DNA of 64,000 nucleotides. It comes from Cyclobacteriaceae bacterium (GTDB lineage: Bacteria > Bacteroidota > Bacteroidia > Cytophagales > Cyclobacteriaceae). Of this stretch, positions 1 through 8,856 are shown piece after piece (within the stretch, counting starts at the first letter, position 1; every line of letters begins with the position of its first letter). The notes beneath the pieces were generated by a model. It saw nothing but the letters and a program-made list of their open reading frames with translations. It was not told where the DNA came from and searched no databases. The stretch lies in assembly GCA_019638255.1 (NCBI GenBank), contig JAHBUD010000002.1, positions 100,092-164,091 of the forward strand, written 5' to 3'. The translations under genes were made by a program, and so were the position numbers.

Positions 1-26
1 TACTGAGGGAATAGCCATTTCCTCAT
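1..26 (-). CDS. Possible 5' end of a further minus-strand gene, cut by the window edge
   Basis: On the minus strand an ATG at position 26 opens a frame that starts MRKWLFPQ and stays open to the window edge. It lies 94 bp beyond the stop of the GH43 gene and in the same direction, so it could be the next gene of that unit, and the basic-then-hydrophobic start would suit a signal peptide. Eight codons cannot prove a gene, and the frame is open upstream of this ATG too. Confidence 0.25.
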
Positions 27-120
27 GATTTTGATAAGTTCAGTCAAATAAAATGAGATAGAATGTTTGGACCATCTTCTATTGACCCGATGAGTTCCTC
101 CAGGACTGTAGATTTGGAAG

Positions 121-1851
121 CTACTTAAGCTCGAGAATGCTTACCCCTTTGGTTACGCCACTTTCATTAAATGCATCGATCGTGAAATAATACGTTTGTT
201 CACGGTTGAGGCTATTGATGGTTAACTGCTCTGAGCCCAACACCTGATAAGTGTGGTACAGCCTATCCTTGGCAATTCCATACCTGATATTGTACCCAAT
301 AGCGCCTACAGATTTAGTCCAGTTCAGATTAACTACACACCGGTCAGTTTCATCGCGTACCAGGTTTAGTTTTTCGACAGCAGCTGGCGACTTCCCCCCT
401 GCTTTACCAAAAATACGTAACCCGGATAGCGTAAAAGTTCCGTCAGGAACACGGAAGTTGGTGAGTCGAACATAGCGGGCTTTAACCGGACTGGAGAGTT
501 CAACATAATCATGCGGTACATCCGTTTGATTCTGCGTTTTATCTGCCAGTGTTTTCCAGGTTTTGTTATCGGTAGAGTATTCCAGCAGGTATTGATAGTA
601 AATCCCCGAAGACCTTCCCAGCAATTTTGATTCGTGCTCATAATAATTGATCTGCACGGCATTTATTGTACTTTCCTTTTGCAGATCAATACTAATCCAC
701 TCTCCTTTGCTCCCGGTTTTAGCGCTCCAGAAAGTGCGAATGTCTTCGTCCGTAGCATTGCCTTTCGGATGATCTGCCAGTTCGGAAGAAACGTTTACGG
801 GTTTGTTGTATGACAACAACATCCAACCGGGAAACAACTCGTCAGGGCTTGAAATTTTCTTCGCAGGAATTTTAAAAGGAAAATCACCAAAACCAGTGTA
901 GACATGCAGTTCGTCATCTTTATCAAAGAATGCAGGGAATAATCCCAATCTGCGCTCAAACATGTGTTTTTTTGAAATGGTCATCGTGGCAATATGCCAG
1001 TAGTTGCCATGCATATCCTGAAATGTGCTGCCATGCCCCGCCCCTGCAGCAAATCCTTCCGGCTTGTACGATGCAGGATTATGTGCCGCCAATGTAAACG
1101 GACCCAGCGGCTGATCAGAAACATAAACACCATCGCTGTAACTTTTGAACTCCGTACCAGGTCCTGCATATTGGAGATGGTATTTCCCATTACGTTTGGT
1201 CATCCAGGCACCTTCAATCCAGGGATTTTCACCTTCATTATTATAGTCCCCTTTTCGTTCCCATCCATATATTGCTTTATTACTGTTGAAAAGAGCCTTT
1301 GGCTCACCAATAGGGTTCAGCGTTTTCGTATCAAGCTCAACGCCATAAATGGGGTTGACATTAGAACAACCATAATAGAAAAACAATCGACCATCATCAT
1401 CAACAAACAAGTCGGGATCAATCATGAGAATGGGAAAGGACGAGTTTGCTACTTGCCATTTACCGGATTTAGGGTCAGCGGTTTTATAGATGACCAAGGG
1501 TGGTTGTGTTTTTGAGGCCATGAAAAATAAAGTATCGTTCATGACCACTGCTGTTGGTGCATAATCTTCCAATGGCAAATCAGTTGTGGTTATCAAATTC
1601 CACTGAATCAAATCGGTTGAATGAAAATAGCCGCCAGACTTAGACGCGAACAAATAGTATTCGCCCTTATACACCACCATGGTGGGGTCAGCCGCTTCGC
1701 GCCTTGAGGGCTCATCAAGACGGTAGCTATAACTCAGATTCATCGGGTTACAGATGGTGGTTGGATTCAGGCTAACTTTCTGTGCAAACATTGACGCAGC
1801 AGTTATCAGAATCAAAACTGAAGCACCAATTGTTTTATTCAGGCTATTCAT
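121..1851 (-). CDS. Secreted GH43-like glycosidase with discoidin (F5/8 type C) and FN3 domains
   Basis: A predicted exported five-bladed beta-propeller glycosidase for arabinose-, xylose- or galactofuranose-containing side chains; the exact substrate is not readable from sequence. Residues 1-24 form a signal peptide ending in MFAQ. The GH43 acid triad is visible: Asp55 in EAADPTMV as base, an Asp in MIDPDLFVDDDG near residue 145, and a Glu in WIEGAW near residue 215 as acid. A discoidin/F5-8 type C domain (about 345-485, with GNATDEDIRTFWSA and YVRLTNFRVPDG) and a C-terminal fibronectin type III module (about 490-576) follow and probably bind glycan. The start is an ATG at 1851. It is divergent from the cupin-SMP30 gene across a 176 bp intergenic region. 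The family call is firm, the substrate is not. Confidence 0.85.
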   Translation of the reverse strand: MNSLNKTIGASVLILITAASMFAQKVSLNPTTICNPMNLSYSYRLDEPSRREAADPTMVVYKGEYYLFASKSGGYFHSTDLIQWNLITTTDLPLEDYAPTAVVMNDTLFFMASKTQPPLVIYKTADPKSGKWQVANSSFPILMIDPDLFVDDDGRLFFYYGCSNVNPIYGVELDTKTLNPIGEPKALFNSNKAIYGWERKGDYNNEGENPWIEGAWMTKRNGKYHLQYAGPGTEFKSYSDGVYVSDQPLGPFTLAAHNPASYKPEGFAAGAGHGSTFQDMHGNYWHIATMTISKKHMFERRLGLFPAFFDKDDELHVYTGFGDFPFKIPAKKISSPDELFPGWMLLSYNKPVNVSSELADHPKGNATDEDIRTFWSAKTGSKGEWISIDLQKESTINAVQINYYEHESKLLGRSSGIYYQYLLEYSTDNKTWKTLADKTQNQTDVPHDYVELSSPVKARYVRLTNFRVPDGTFTLSGLRIFGKAGGKSPAAVEKLNLVRDETDRCVVNLNWTKSVGAIGYNIRYGIAKDRLYHTYQVLGSEQLTINSLNREQTYYFTIDAFNESGVTKGVSILELK

Positions 1852-2027
1852 GGCAGTGTACTTTAATTTCTATTGCAACACTAAAATTTTACCATACACA
1901 AAAAAACCTATCACTTTTTGGTGAATAAGTGTTATTATTACAATTATAGATTAACGGAATGAAACCGTCAAAATTCCAACACAAAAACAATCGATCTGTA
2001 TTGTTCAACATGAAAATAGAATAAGAT

Positions 2028-3962
2028 ATGAAATTAAAATTCGGCAAACTCGTTTGCAGTTATCTTCTGCTTACGCTGGTAGTGCTCCTTACACATTGCA
2101 CTTCGTCAACGGAATCAGCCTGGCACAAAAAGAATGTGGAGTTGATTAAACAGTATAATTTAACAGAGCGAGAAATTACTGGACTTCCAGAAGCATCACT
2201 AGCTTCAAATCTTGAACCCGCACAGGTAACGAGTCTGGATAATCTTGCCAGCGCGGAATTACATTCCGGTGTTGATGCCAGGATGTTTTGGGGAACCGGT
2301 ATTTTAGTAGCTACCCTTCAACTGGCACCCAATGCCACCATTCCCGAAGAAGAATTACCTGCCGACAGGCTTGTATTTGTACTTGAAGGCTCAATCGATC
2401 AATCGATCAATGGCTCTTCAGTCACCATGCTTGGTCAGGAAAGAGAAAACCCTGACGGTGTACATAGCGGTACGCCAAGAACAGATTTTGTGTTTCTTGA
2501 AAAAGGAAGTAAAAGTTCTGTGACCGCAGGCTCAGCTGGAGCAAAACTACTGGAGTTGTATAGTCCGGTGCGTTTGGACTATTTAGAAAAAGCAGGGATA
2601 CAAAATCTTCCGGATGAAGTGGTTGATATCAGTACGTATCAAATTCCAAACATCGAAGCAAACAAGGTATATGATCTCTATGAACTCCAACTTACTGAAC
2701 TGGCAACAGGTGCAAACTCAAGATTGGTTTCGGCCAAAAATATGCAGTTGAGTTTCATTTCTATGGATCCGCATTCCGTTTTCCCGCATCATATTCATCC
2801 GGAGGAACAAATGATGTTTGTGCTGCGTGGCGCCTGCGAAGAAATTTTGCTTGACGGAAAACAAGCTATGAAAGCCAATGATGTGGTGCGTATTCCCGGT
2901 AACATGGTTCACGGTGCTGAAATTGGTGAGTTGGGTTGCGATGCGCTGGATATTTTCTGGCCAGCACGCCCGGATTACCTGGAAAAGGAAAAAGCAAGGA
3001 TGGCTGCTTATCGTGCTATTATACCTGAAGATGCCAAACTTGAGCTGGTAGTTGACGGAAAGAAATCAAAACCTGAATTGAATTTCACCGAAGGCCCGAA
3101 ATGGATGAATGGCAAAATTTATTTTTCAAACATGTATTTCGATGCCAACTGGAATGCCGATCCGAAGAAAAGCTCTACGGTTGAACTGGATCCCAACGGC
3201 AACTACAAAAACATTACGGAAGGTAAAATGCAAACCAATGGGTTGTATCCATACAAAAATGGCAACCTGATTGTGTGCGATATGATGGGGCATCGTGTGG
3301 TGGAAATGACCCCAAAAGGCCAAGTAGTAAAAGTACTGGCTGATAAATATGATGGTAAACCCATTGATGGCCCTAATGATGTCATCACCGATACCAAAGG
3401 TGGCTTCTACTTTACCGATCCACAGTTCACCATGGAGCCGGAAAAATTTCAACCTGGACGTGCCGTGTATTATGTTTCATCGGATGGGAACGTAACAAGG
3501 CTTACTGAACCCAACGCATTTGCAATGCCCAATGGAATTGTACTTTCACCGGATGGGAAGACATTGTACATCAACAACTGCTACGATGATGAATCGTGGT
3601 TCCCGGTAAACAGTGATAAAGATAATTTTATCTGGGCCTACGATGTGAATGATGACGGGACGATCAGTAATGGTCGCAAGTTTGCCCAGTTGTTTCTTAC
3701 CGGCAACGTGCTGGACAGAAAAGGAAAGTCTTCCAGTGCCGATGGTATGGCCATTGATAAGCAAGGCAACTTGTATGTGGCCACTTATTATGGGGTACAA
3801 ATTTTTAACTCAAAAGGTGAATTTGTCGGCATGATCAATCTACCCTCCTTCCCCATTAGTCTTTGCTTTGGAGATGACGATATGAAAACCCTTTACATCG
3901 TGAGTTACAGTAAAGTGTTTAGGATTCGTACGAATATGGAAGGCTATGTAAATTACTTATAG
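2028..3962 (+). CDS. Lipoprotein fusing two cupin domains to an SMP-30/gluconolactonase propeller
   Basis: Residues 1-24 are a lipoprotein signal (basic start, hydrophobic core, lipobox LTHC with Cys24), so the protein is membrane-anchored outside the cytosol. Two cupin domains follow, roughly 70-185 and 205-325. The second carries the metal-binding pattern HHIHPEEQMMFVLRG with a later MVHGAE histidine. From about residue 340 to the end is an SMP-30/gluconolactonase-like six-bladed propeller with the usual signatures LNFTEGPKW, DGPNDVITD and SSADGMAID, which supply the Glu, Asn and Asp metal ligands. SMP-30 proteins hydrolyse sugar lactones. The cupins may bind or isomerise a sugar acid, which is inference. 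It heads a plus-strand block with the YhcH-like, SMP-30 and CE15-like genes. The triple-domain arrangement is unusual. Confidence 0.85.
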   Translation: MKLKFGKLVCSYLLLTLVVLLTHCTSSTESAWHKKNVELIKQYNLTEREITGLPEASLASNLEPAQVTSLDNLASAELHSGVDARMFWGTGILVATLQLAPNATIPEEELPADRLVFVLEGSIDQSINGSSVTMLGQERENPDGVHSGTPRTDFVFLEKGSKSSVTAGSAGAKLLELYSPVRLDYLEKAGIQNLPDEVVDISTYQIPNIEANKVYDLYELQLTELATGANSRLVSAKNMQLSFISMDPHSVFPHHIHPEEQMMFVLRGACEEILLDGKQAMKANDVVRIPGNMVHGAEIGELGCDALDIFWPARPDYLEKEKARMAAYRAIIPEDAKLELVVDGKKSKPELNFTEGPKWMNGKIYFSNMYFDANWNADPKKSSTVELDPNGNYKNITEGKMQTNGLYPYKNGNLIVCDMMGHRVVEMTPKGQVVKVLADKYDGKPIDGPNDVITDTKGGFYFTDPQFTMEPEKFQPGRAVYYVSSDGNVTRLTEPNAFAMPNGIVLSPDGKTLYINNCYDDESWFPVNSDKDNFIWAYDVNDDGTISNGRKFAQLFLTGNVLDRKGKSSSADGMAIDKQGNLYVATYYGVQIFNSKGEFVGMINLPSFPISLCFGDDDMKTLYIVSYSKVFRIRTNMEGYVNYL

Positions 3963-3999
3963 AACGATCTATCAGACCAGACCAAACCAATCAATTCGA

Positions 4000-4605
4000 A
4001 TGAAAAAGAACCAGATTACAACCCTTCTGCTTATGCTTGCCACGATTACACTATCCGCTCAATCATCTGAAAACTGGACAGAGCAAAAAGCTGAAAAGTG
4101 GTTTAAAAAGAAAGAATACCTCAACGGCTTACAAGCTACACCGCATGAAGCCATCGATAAATTGCAATTTGCCAGGCAGTACCAGCTGAATAAAGTGCTT
4201 TGGGATAAAGCCTTTGCCTTTTTAAAGGAAACTGATTTACAGACATTGACAACCGGCAGGCATGTCATTGATGGTGATAATGTATTTGGCCTGGTGTCGG
4301 AAGGGCCAACTAAGGATTATGACAAAACTGCTTTTGAGTCGCATAAAAATTACATCGATTTGCAATTTGTAATTAGCGGTGAAGAAAACATGGGCGTAGC
4401 TCCGCTTGCAGATGTTACCCTGGACAAGCCCTACAACGAAAGAAACGACATCATGTTCTATACCGGTGAAGGAAAGATTTATACCGTACCTCAAAACAGT
4501 TTCCTCATATTTTTTCCCTCCGATGCGCACCGCCCCAACATTACACCAGGTGGCAATAAAGTGGTAAAGAAGATTGTTATTAAAATACGTGTTGCTAACG
4601 AATAA
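4000..4605 (+). CDS. Secreted YhcH/YjgK/YiaL-family (DUF386) cupin-like protein
   Basis: A 201-residue protein with a signal peptide (MKKNQITTLLLMLATITLSAQ), followed by a YhcH/YjgK/YiaL (EbgC-like) fold. Family marks are GRHVIDGDNVFGLV, the histidine/acid stretch ESHKNYIDLQFVISGEE and a C-terminal FFPSDAHRPNI histidine, which fits a metal-binding cupin. Relatives occur in sugar-acid and sialic-acid operons and as the EbgC partner of beta-galactosidase, and are usually cytosolic, so an exported copy is notable. It lies 37 bp after the cupin-SMP30 gene and 32 bp before the SMP-30 lactonase, so they are probably co-transcribed. A role in sugar or sugar-acid anomer or isomer handling is inference from context. 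Confidence 0.8.
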   Translation: MKKNQITTLLLMLATITLSAQSSENWTEQKAEKWFKKKEYLNGLQATPHEAIDKLQFARQYQLNKVLWDKAFAFLKETDLQTLTTGRHVIDGDNVFGLVSEGPTKDYDKTAFESHKNYIDLQFVISGEENMGVAPLADVTLDKPYNERNDIMFYTGEGKIYTVPQNSFLIFFPSDAHRPNITPGGNKVVKKIVIKIRVANE

Positions 4606-4637
4606 ATTTTACCTGTCTGGAATCAAACCTTTCAATC

Positions 4638-5636
4638 ATGAAAAAGATCATCGCTCAACTATTTTTTCTTGCAATTGTTGTTTCCGTGTATGCACAGGAA
4701 GTTAAAGCACCTCCTACCGGTACCATTGAGTTTATCTCCAATGAACTCTCCGGCATCATTAAGAAAGATGCCAAAGTTGAAATAATTGCCGAAGGCTTCC
4801 AGTTTACGGAAGGCCCACTTTGGTTTGAAAAAGAGAAGATGCTTTTAGTCTCCGATATCCCTGCCAATACGATCTATAAATGGACAGAAGCAAAAGGCAA
4901 GGAAGTTTACATAACACCGGCAGGTTATACAGACTCCACCAAACGGGGCGGCTTCATGGGACCCAATGGGATGGTACTTTCACCAGATGGGAAACTGTGG
5001 ATTTGCCAGCATGGCGACCGAAGAATTGCACAGATGGATGCTCCTTTAAATTCTCCCAAATCAAACTTCACTACAATAGCCGGAACATACGATGGCAAGC
5101 GGTTAAATAGCCCGAATGATCTTTTTCTTACCAAAAATGGTGACCTCTACTTTACTGACCCATCTTACGGTTTCGAGAAAGGCCCCAGAGATCCGAAGAA
5201 AGAATTATCGTTCAATGGAGTTTACAAAATGAACAAGTCGGGAGCGATAACGCTGCTGCTGGATTCTATTGATCAGCCCAATGGCATCGGCATAATGCCT
5301 GATGGAAAAACGTTATTGGTCTCCAATTCAGACGGCAGGAAAAAAAGATGGTATACTTATGAATTGAATTCAGATGGGACAATCAAAAACGGAAAAATAT
5401 TTTACGATGCGAGCAGCGAAAAGGCACCGGGCTTATGCGATGGATTTAAGATTGATAAGGATGGAAATGTGTTTGCTACCGGGCCAGGTGGTGTTTGGAT
5501 CTTTAACAAGGGCGGAAAATTGATCGGAAAAATAAAGATGGACGGAGTAACGGTATCTAACTGTGCATTATCACCAGACAATAAAACACTTTACATCACC
5601 GCTGTTCAGTATTTGCTTCGGGTAAAAATGCGGTGA
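4638..5636 (+). CDS. Secreted SMP-30/gluconolactonase-family lactonase
   Basis: A 332-residue exported protein: signal peptide to about residue 20 (VVSVYAQ), then a complete SMP-30/gluconolactonase/LRE propeller. Metal-ligand motifs of the family are visible: EGFQFTEGPLW (Glu), LNSPNDLFLT (Asn) and GLCDGFKID (Asp), with repeated NGxxLSPDGK blades. The expected reaction is hydrolysis of an aldonolactone to the aldonic acid in the periplasm. That fits the PQQ dehydrogenase and the GFOR-like oxidoreductase in the same locus, both of which would make lactones. Its stop codon overlaps a GTG of the next gene, which suggests translational coupling. The actual lactone (xylono-, arabino-, glucono-) cannot be read from the sequence. 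Confidence 0.87.
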   Translation: MKKIIAQLFFLAIVVSVYAQEVKAPPTGTIEFISNELSGIIKKDAKVEIIAEGFQFTEGPLWFEKEKMLLVSDIPANTIYKWTEAKGKEVYITPAGYTDSTKRGGFMGPNGMVLSPDGKLWICQHGDRRIAQMDAPLNSPKSNFTTIAGTYDGKRLNSPNDLFLTKNGDLYFTDPSYGFEKGPRDPKKELSFNGVYKMNKSGAITLLLDSIDQPNGIGIMPDGKTLLVSNSDGRKKRWYTYELNSDGTIKNGKIFYDASSEKAPGLCDGFKIDKDGNVFATGPGGVWIFNKGGKLIGKIKMDGVTVSNCALSPDNKTLYITAVQYLLRVKMR

Positions 5637-5638
5637 AC

Positions 5639-7351
5639 ATGAAATCAAAAGTTCTTTCTGCACTTATACTGTTGTTCATTTGCATTGAGTCTTTTGCACA
5701 ACCACCATTAGTTTACTCAGTTGAAAACACGGGTGCAAAGTATACCCCTCCCGCATTGCCGCCCCTTAATCAATTGCCTGTTGTAGATCCATTGACTGAT
5801 CCTTTTATGTGGTCGAATGGAAAGGGTCGGTCCACAAAATTCAGAGATTGGGAAAAGAGACGGAATGAAATTAAAGCTGAGATTGAGCACTATGAAATAG
5901 GAAGAAAACCGGGCAAACCTGATAACCTCACAGCAAGCTATAGTGCTATTGATTCAACCTCCGGCATGCTCACCGTTCGCATTACTGTAAATGGTGATAC
6001 CATGTCGTTAAGATCTAAGGTTTCCATTCCTTCAATAAGTGGCCCTTATCCGGCAGTCATTGGCATGAATAGTCCGAATGGCAGTATACCTGCGGATGTT
6101 TTTACCAGTCGTAACATTGCACGGATAACGTATACACACAACCAGGTAACCAGTTATAATAATCCTCAAAATACAGATCCATTCTACCGACTTTTTCCCG
6201 ATCAAAATATTGACAACTCAGGACAGTATGCTGCATGGGCATGGGGCGTTAGCCGCATCATCGATGGATTGGAGTTGGTGCAGGCAAACCTGCCGATTGA
6301 TTTAAAACACATTGCAGTAACAGGCTGTTCTTATGCAGGCAAGATGGCGCTCTTTGCCGGAGCATTTGACGAACGTATCGCACTCACAATCGCCATCGAA
6401 TCCGGTGGTGGTGGCGCTACAGCATGGCGTGTTTCTGAAACGATTGGTAATGTTGAAAAGCTTGGCGCTACAAGCAATCAATGGTTCAAAAACGATTTGT
6501 TTCAGTTTGCCGGATTGAATGTATCGAAACTTCCGTACGATCATCACGAATTGATGGCCATGGTGGCACCAAGGGCTCTCTTCGTTACTGGAAACACTGA
6601 TTACACCTGGCTGGCGAATCCATCCTGCTATGTAGCATCACGGGCAACGCAGGAAGTTTACAAGACACTTGGAATAGCGGACCGCTTTGGTTTTTTTATT
6701 GATGGTGGTCACGGTCATTGTGCGATTCCACAAACCCAACGGCCGGCAATCGAAGCATTCGTTGATAAATTTCTATTGGGAAAAACTGATGCTAACACAA
6801 ATGTTTCTATTCATCCTTATCCGGATATGGACTATCAACGTTGGTACAATTGGTGGAGAACAACCAAACCTGTTTTTCCTGGTGAAGAAGACAATATTAA
6901 AATCTGGTTTGAAGCAGAATGTGGAAATGTAGGTGACAATTGGGAAGTGGTCACTGATGCCAGCGCTTCCAATGGAGCTTATGTAACTATAAAAAGTGGG
7001 GTTAACAGCGAACCCAACAAAGCACCGGAAGACGTTGCCATCAACCAGGTGATCATTCCATTCACCATAGAAAAAGCAGGTACCTATAATATTCTTGCTA
7101 AATGTATCGGGCCAACACCAAGTGACGACAGCTATTGGGTGAAGGTTGATCATGGCGCTTTCGAAATTGCCAACGGGCTTGGCGGAACAACATGGCAATG
7201 GGGAAGATTAATAACGACCACATTAACTCCCGGACAACACACACTCACCATTACGTATCGTGAAGACGGAGCCAGGCTTGATAAAATATTGATAACAACT
7301 TCCAGCGCTTCGGTTATTGCCCCGGAAATTTCAGGGAAGAATTGTCAGTAA
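5639..7351 (+). CDS. Secreted CE15-like (glucuronoyl methylesterase family) esterase with C-terminal carbohydrate-binding-like domain
   Basis: The ATG at 5639 gives a clean signal peptide (MKSKVLSALILLFICIESFAQ); a GTG at 5633 that overlaps the preceding stop is the alternative. Residues about 40-390 match the CE15 alpha/beta hydrolase. The nucleophile elbow is VTGCSYAGKMALFAGAFDER (Ser near 231), the acid is in AIESGGGG, and the catalytic His is in DGGHGHCAIP. CE15 enzymes cleave the ester between lignin alcohols and 4-O-methylglucuronic acid on xylan, which fits the GH115 in this window. The elbow normally reads GCSRxGK; here the Arg is Tyr, so activity may be altered. Residues about 415-560 form a CBM35/CBM6-like beta-sandwich ending EDGARLDKILI. 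It is the last gene of the plus-strand block, before a hairpin terminator. Confidence 0.8.
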   Translation: MKSKVLSALILLFICIESFAQPPLVYSVENTGAKYTPPALPPLNQLPVVDPLTDPFMWSNGKGRSTKFRDWEKRRNEIKAEIEHYEIGRKPGKPDNLTASYSAIDSTSGMLTVRITVNGDTMSLRSKVSIPSISGPYPAVIGMNSPNGSIPADVFTSRNIARITYTHNQVTSYNNPQNTDPFYRLFPDQNIDNSGQYAAWAWGVSRIIDGLELVQANLPIDLKHIAVTGCSYAGKMALFAGAFDERIALTIAIESGGGGATAWRVSETIGNVEKLGATSNQWFKNDLFQFAGLNVSKLPYDHHELMAMVAPRALFVTGNTDYTWLANPSCYVASRATQEVYKTLGIADRFGFFIDGGHGHCAIPQTQRPAIEAFVDKFLLGKTDANTNVSIHPYPDMDYQRWYNWWRTTKPVFPGEEDNIKIWFEAECGNVGDNWEVVTDASASNGAYVTIKSGVNSEPNKAPEDVAINQVIIPFTIEKAGTYNILAKCIGPTPSDDSYWVKVDHGAFEIANGLGGTTWQWGRLITTTLTPGQHTLTITYREDGARLDKILITTSSASVIAPEISGKNCQ

Positions 7352-7387
7352 AGTTAATTAACAACTTTAAAAGCAATGTGAAAAGCT

Positions 7388-7424
7388 AAGCCCCAATGAA
7401 CATTACAAATATTTATTGGGGCTT
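7388..7424. terminator. Hairpin between convergent genes, probably a bidirectional terminator
   Basis: The arms AAGCCCCAAT and ATTGGGGCTT form a perfect 10-bp stem around a 17-nt loop. It sits between the convergent ends of the CE15-like gene (+) and the small secreted-protein gene (-). T-runs are short on both sides, so efficiency is uncertain. Confidence 0.65.
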
Positions 7425-7448
7425 TGAAACATTGAGTAGTCAATTGCG

Positions 7449-7784
7449 TCACTTCACACGGGTGAGTTTCATCTCACCCATTTCATTGTTGAGTTTAATT
7501 TCGTCATCGCTGATGAGTTCTCCGGTGTAGTCAATGGTTCTGTCATTGATTGTAATGCTGTATGAAATTTTCTTTCCATCCACCTTTCCGTTCTGCAACT
7601 GGGTCTCACCAAACTGCGTCTTCCAGGTACCCGTTAACACCTTGCCTTCAACTTTATAGGTGTAACTGACTTCAAATGTACCATTCGGTGTTTCACGACT
7701 ACCTTTCCAATTGCCATCAATAGTTTTCTGTGCAAATGCGGTCATGCATCCAAGTACCAATACTGTTGTGAATAAATTTTTCAT
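7449..7784 (-). CDS. Small secreted lipocalin-like beta-barrel protein of unknown function
   Basis: A 111-residue protein with a signal peptide (MKNLFTTVLVLGCMTAFAQ) and a mature part of about 92 residues built of alternating beta strands: GNWKGSRETPNG, VLTGTWKTQFGETQL, YTGELISDDEIKLN. This resembles small exported proteins of Bacteroidota that are often described as lipocalin-like or as glycoside-hydrolase accessory proteins. No catalytic motif is visible. It lies 124 bp downstream of the RraA-like gene with a weak hairpin between them, so it may be the last gene of the long minus-strand array or may have its own promoter. I cannot assign a function. Confidence 0.7.
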   Translation of the reverse strand: MKNLFTTVLVLGCMTAFAQKTIDGNWKGSRETPNGTFEVSYTYKVEGKVLTGTWKTQFGETQLQNGKVDGKKISYSITINDRTIDYTGELISDDEIKLNNEMGEMKLTRVK

Positions 7785-7859
7785 GGTTTGTTGGTTTTTT
7801 TGTTGATGAATTAATTAAGTGTGAGTGATGTTTGTTTACAAGTTTATTTGTTAGGACTA

Positions 7860-7876
7860 TCCCCTGCTGACGGGGA
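7860..7876 (-). terminator. Weak GC hairpin after the RraA-like gene
   Basis: TCCCC and GGGGA form a 5-bp stem with a 7-nt loop about 33 bp past the RraA-like stop on the minus strand, without a good T-run. It could attenuate the array before the last small gene, or be chance. Confidence 0.25.
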
Positions 7877-7908
7877 ACATTGCTTTGTATTACTTTATCT
7901 TACCTGAT

Positions 7909-8835
7909 TTACCACGTGCGCTTACTCATCATCTTATCCAACTCTTCGCGCGTCATTTTGCCTAACTCGGGATGCTTCTCAAGCCACTTAAGAAAATCGG
8001 TTTTTATTGCATCCGTCCACTGACTGTCAATTTCGCCTGTGCTGTATTTGCCGGTGCGTACCATCTCAAAACCAAACTGATCTTTCCTGATCACAAACTC
8101 TGATGTACTTATTACTTGTTCAGCCATATGTGCCGGAACAAACAGAACACCCTCAACTGTACCAATAACCAGATCACCAGGGAGCACCATTACATTTCCA
8201 ATGCGAATGGGTGTATTGAGTCCCATCAATACCATTTCCTCTGTAAAGGAAGGATGAAAATCACGCACGAAAGCATTAAACCCTTCCAGGTTCCTGATCT
8301 CCTGTAAATCCCTGGCCGACCCATCGAATACTACTCCGTTACCAGACTTACTAAAAATAGAGTTTGCCAAGGTTGCCCCCATGATCGGGCCACCGCTGAT
8401 CTTCCCAAATGCATCGGCTACATATAAGTCACCTTTAGTGAGTATATCAATCGGCCATGAGTTGGTGTTGCCCTTTCTGCCTTGCCTGGCTCCTCTTTCC
8501 TTAATATTCTTTTCCACATCCGGCCGGCTGGGCATATACATTGCTGTTACTGCGCGACCGGCTATCGTAATATCGTTCACCGTTCTCCATCCGCCTTCAT
8601 ACTGATTCAGATAACCTTCATTTTTCAAAACGGTCCACGCATCATCAATCATGATATGCTTTGCTCTTTCTATAAGGTTGTCGGGAATTTTAGGTCTTCC
8701 ATCTGCGAATCGTTCCCCTTTCCATTCAGATGTAAGGAAAATCAATTCTTCTTTTGAAATAGTTTGCGCGAACAATACTCCCTTTACTGCAACTCCGCAT
8801 ACCAAGAGAATTTGTGTAATCGTTTTTAGTTTCAT
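7909..8835 (-). CDS. Secreted RraA-family (HMG/CHA aldolase-like) protein
   Basis: A 308-residue protein with an N-terminal signal peptide ending VKGVLFAQ, followed by an RraA/demethylmenaquinone-methyltransferase-like fold. The diagnostic region is GPIMGATLANSIFSKSGNGV followed by VVFDGSARDLQEI, where the G-x3-D-G-x2-R-D type signature places the metal- and substrate-binding Arg and Asp. It is followed by GDLVIGTVEGVLFVPAHMAE. Metal-dependent members of this family are 4-hydroxy-4-methyl-2-oxoglutarate/4-carboxy-4-hydroxy-2-oxoadipate aldolases; others bind RNase E. An exported copy cannot do the latter, so an aldolase or lyase acting on a sugar acid or lignin-derived acid in the periplasm is the more likely role (inference). 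It lies 21 bp downstream of the beta-helix gene. The substrate is unknown. Confidence 0.8.
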   Translation of the reverse strand: MKLKTITQILLVCGVAVKGVLFAQTISKEELIFLTSEWKGERFADGRPKIPDNLIERAKHIMIDDAWTVLKNEGYLNQYEGGWRTVNDITIAGRAVTAMYMPSRPDVEKNIKERGARQGRKGNTNSWPIDILTKGDLYVADAFGKISGGPIMGATLANSIFSKSGNGVVFDGSARDLQEIRNLEGFNAFVRDFHPSFTEEMVLMGLNTPIRIGNVMVLPGDLVIGTVEGVLFVPAHMAEQVISTSEFVIRKDQFGFEMVRTGKYSTGEIDSQWTDAIKTDFLKWLEKHPELGKMTREELDKMMSKRTW

Positions 8836-8856
8836 ATCAGACTTTTTTATAATTAT

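Noticed and set aside
1852..2027. AraR-like operator in the divergent region between GH43 and the cupin-SMP30 gene
   Set aside because: Only a weak AACAAT...ATTGTT symmetry is present; the AAATGTA/TACATTT motif is not.
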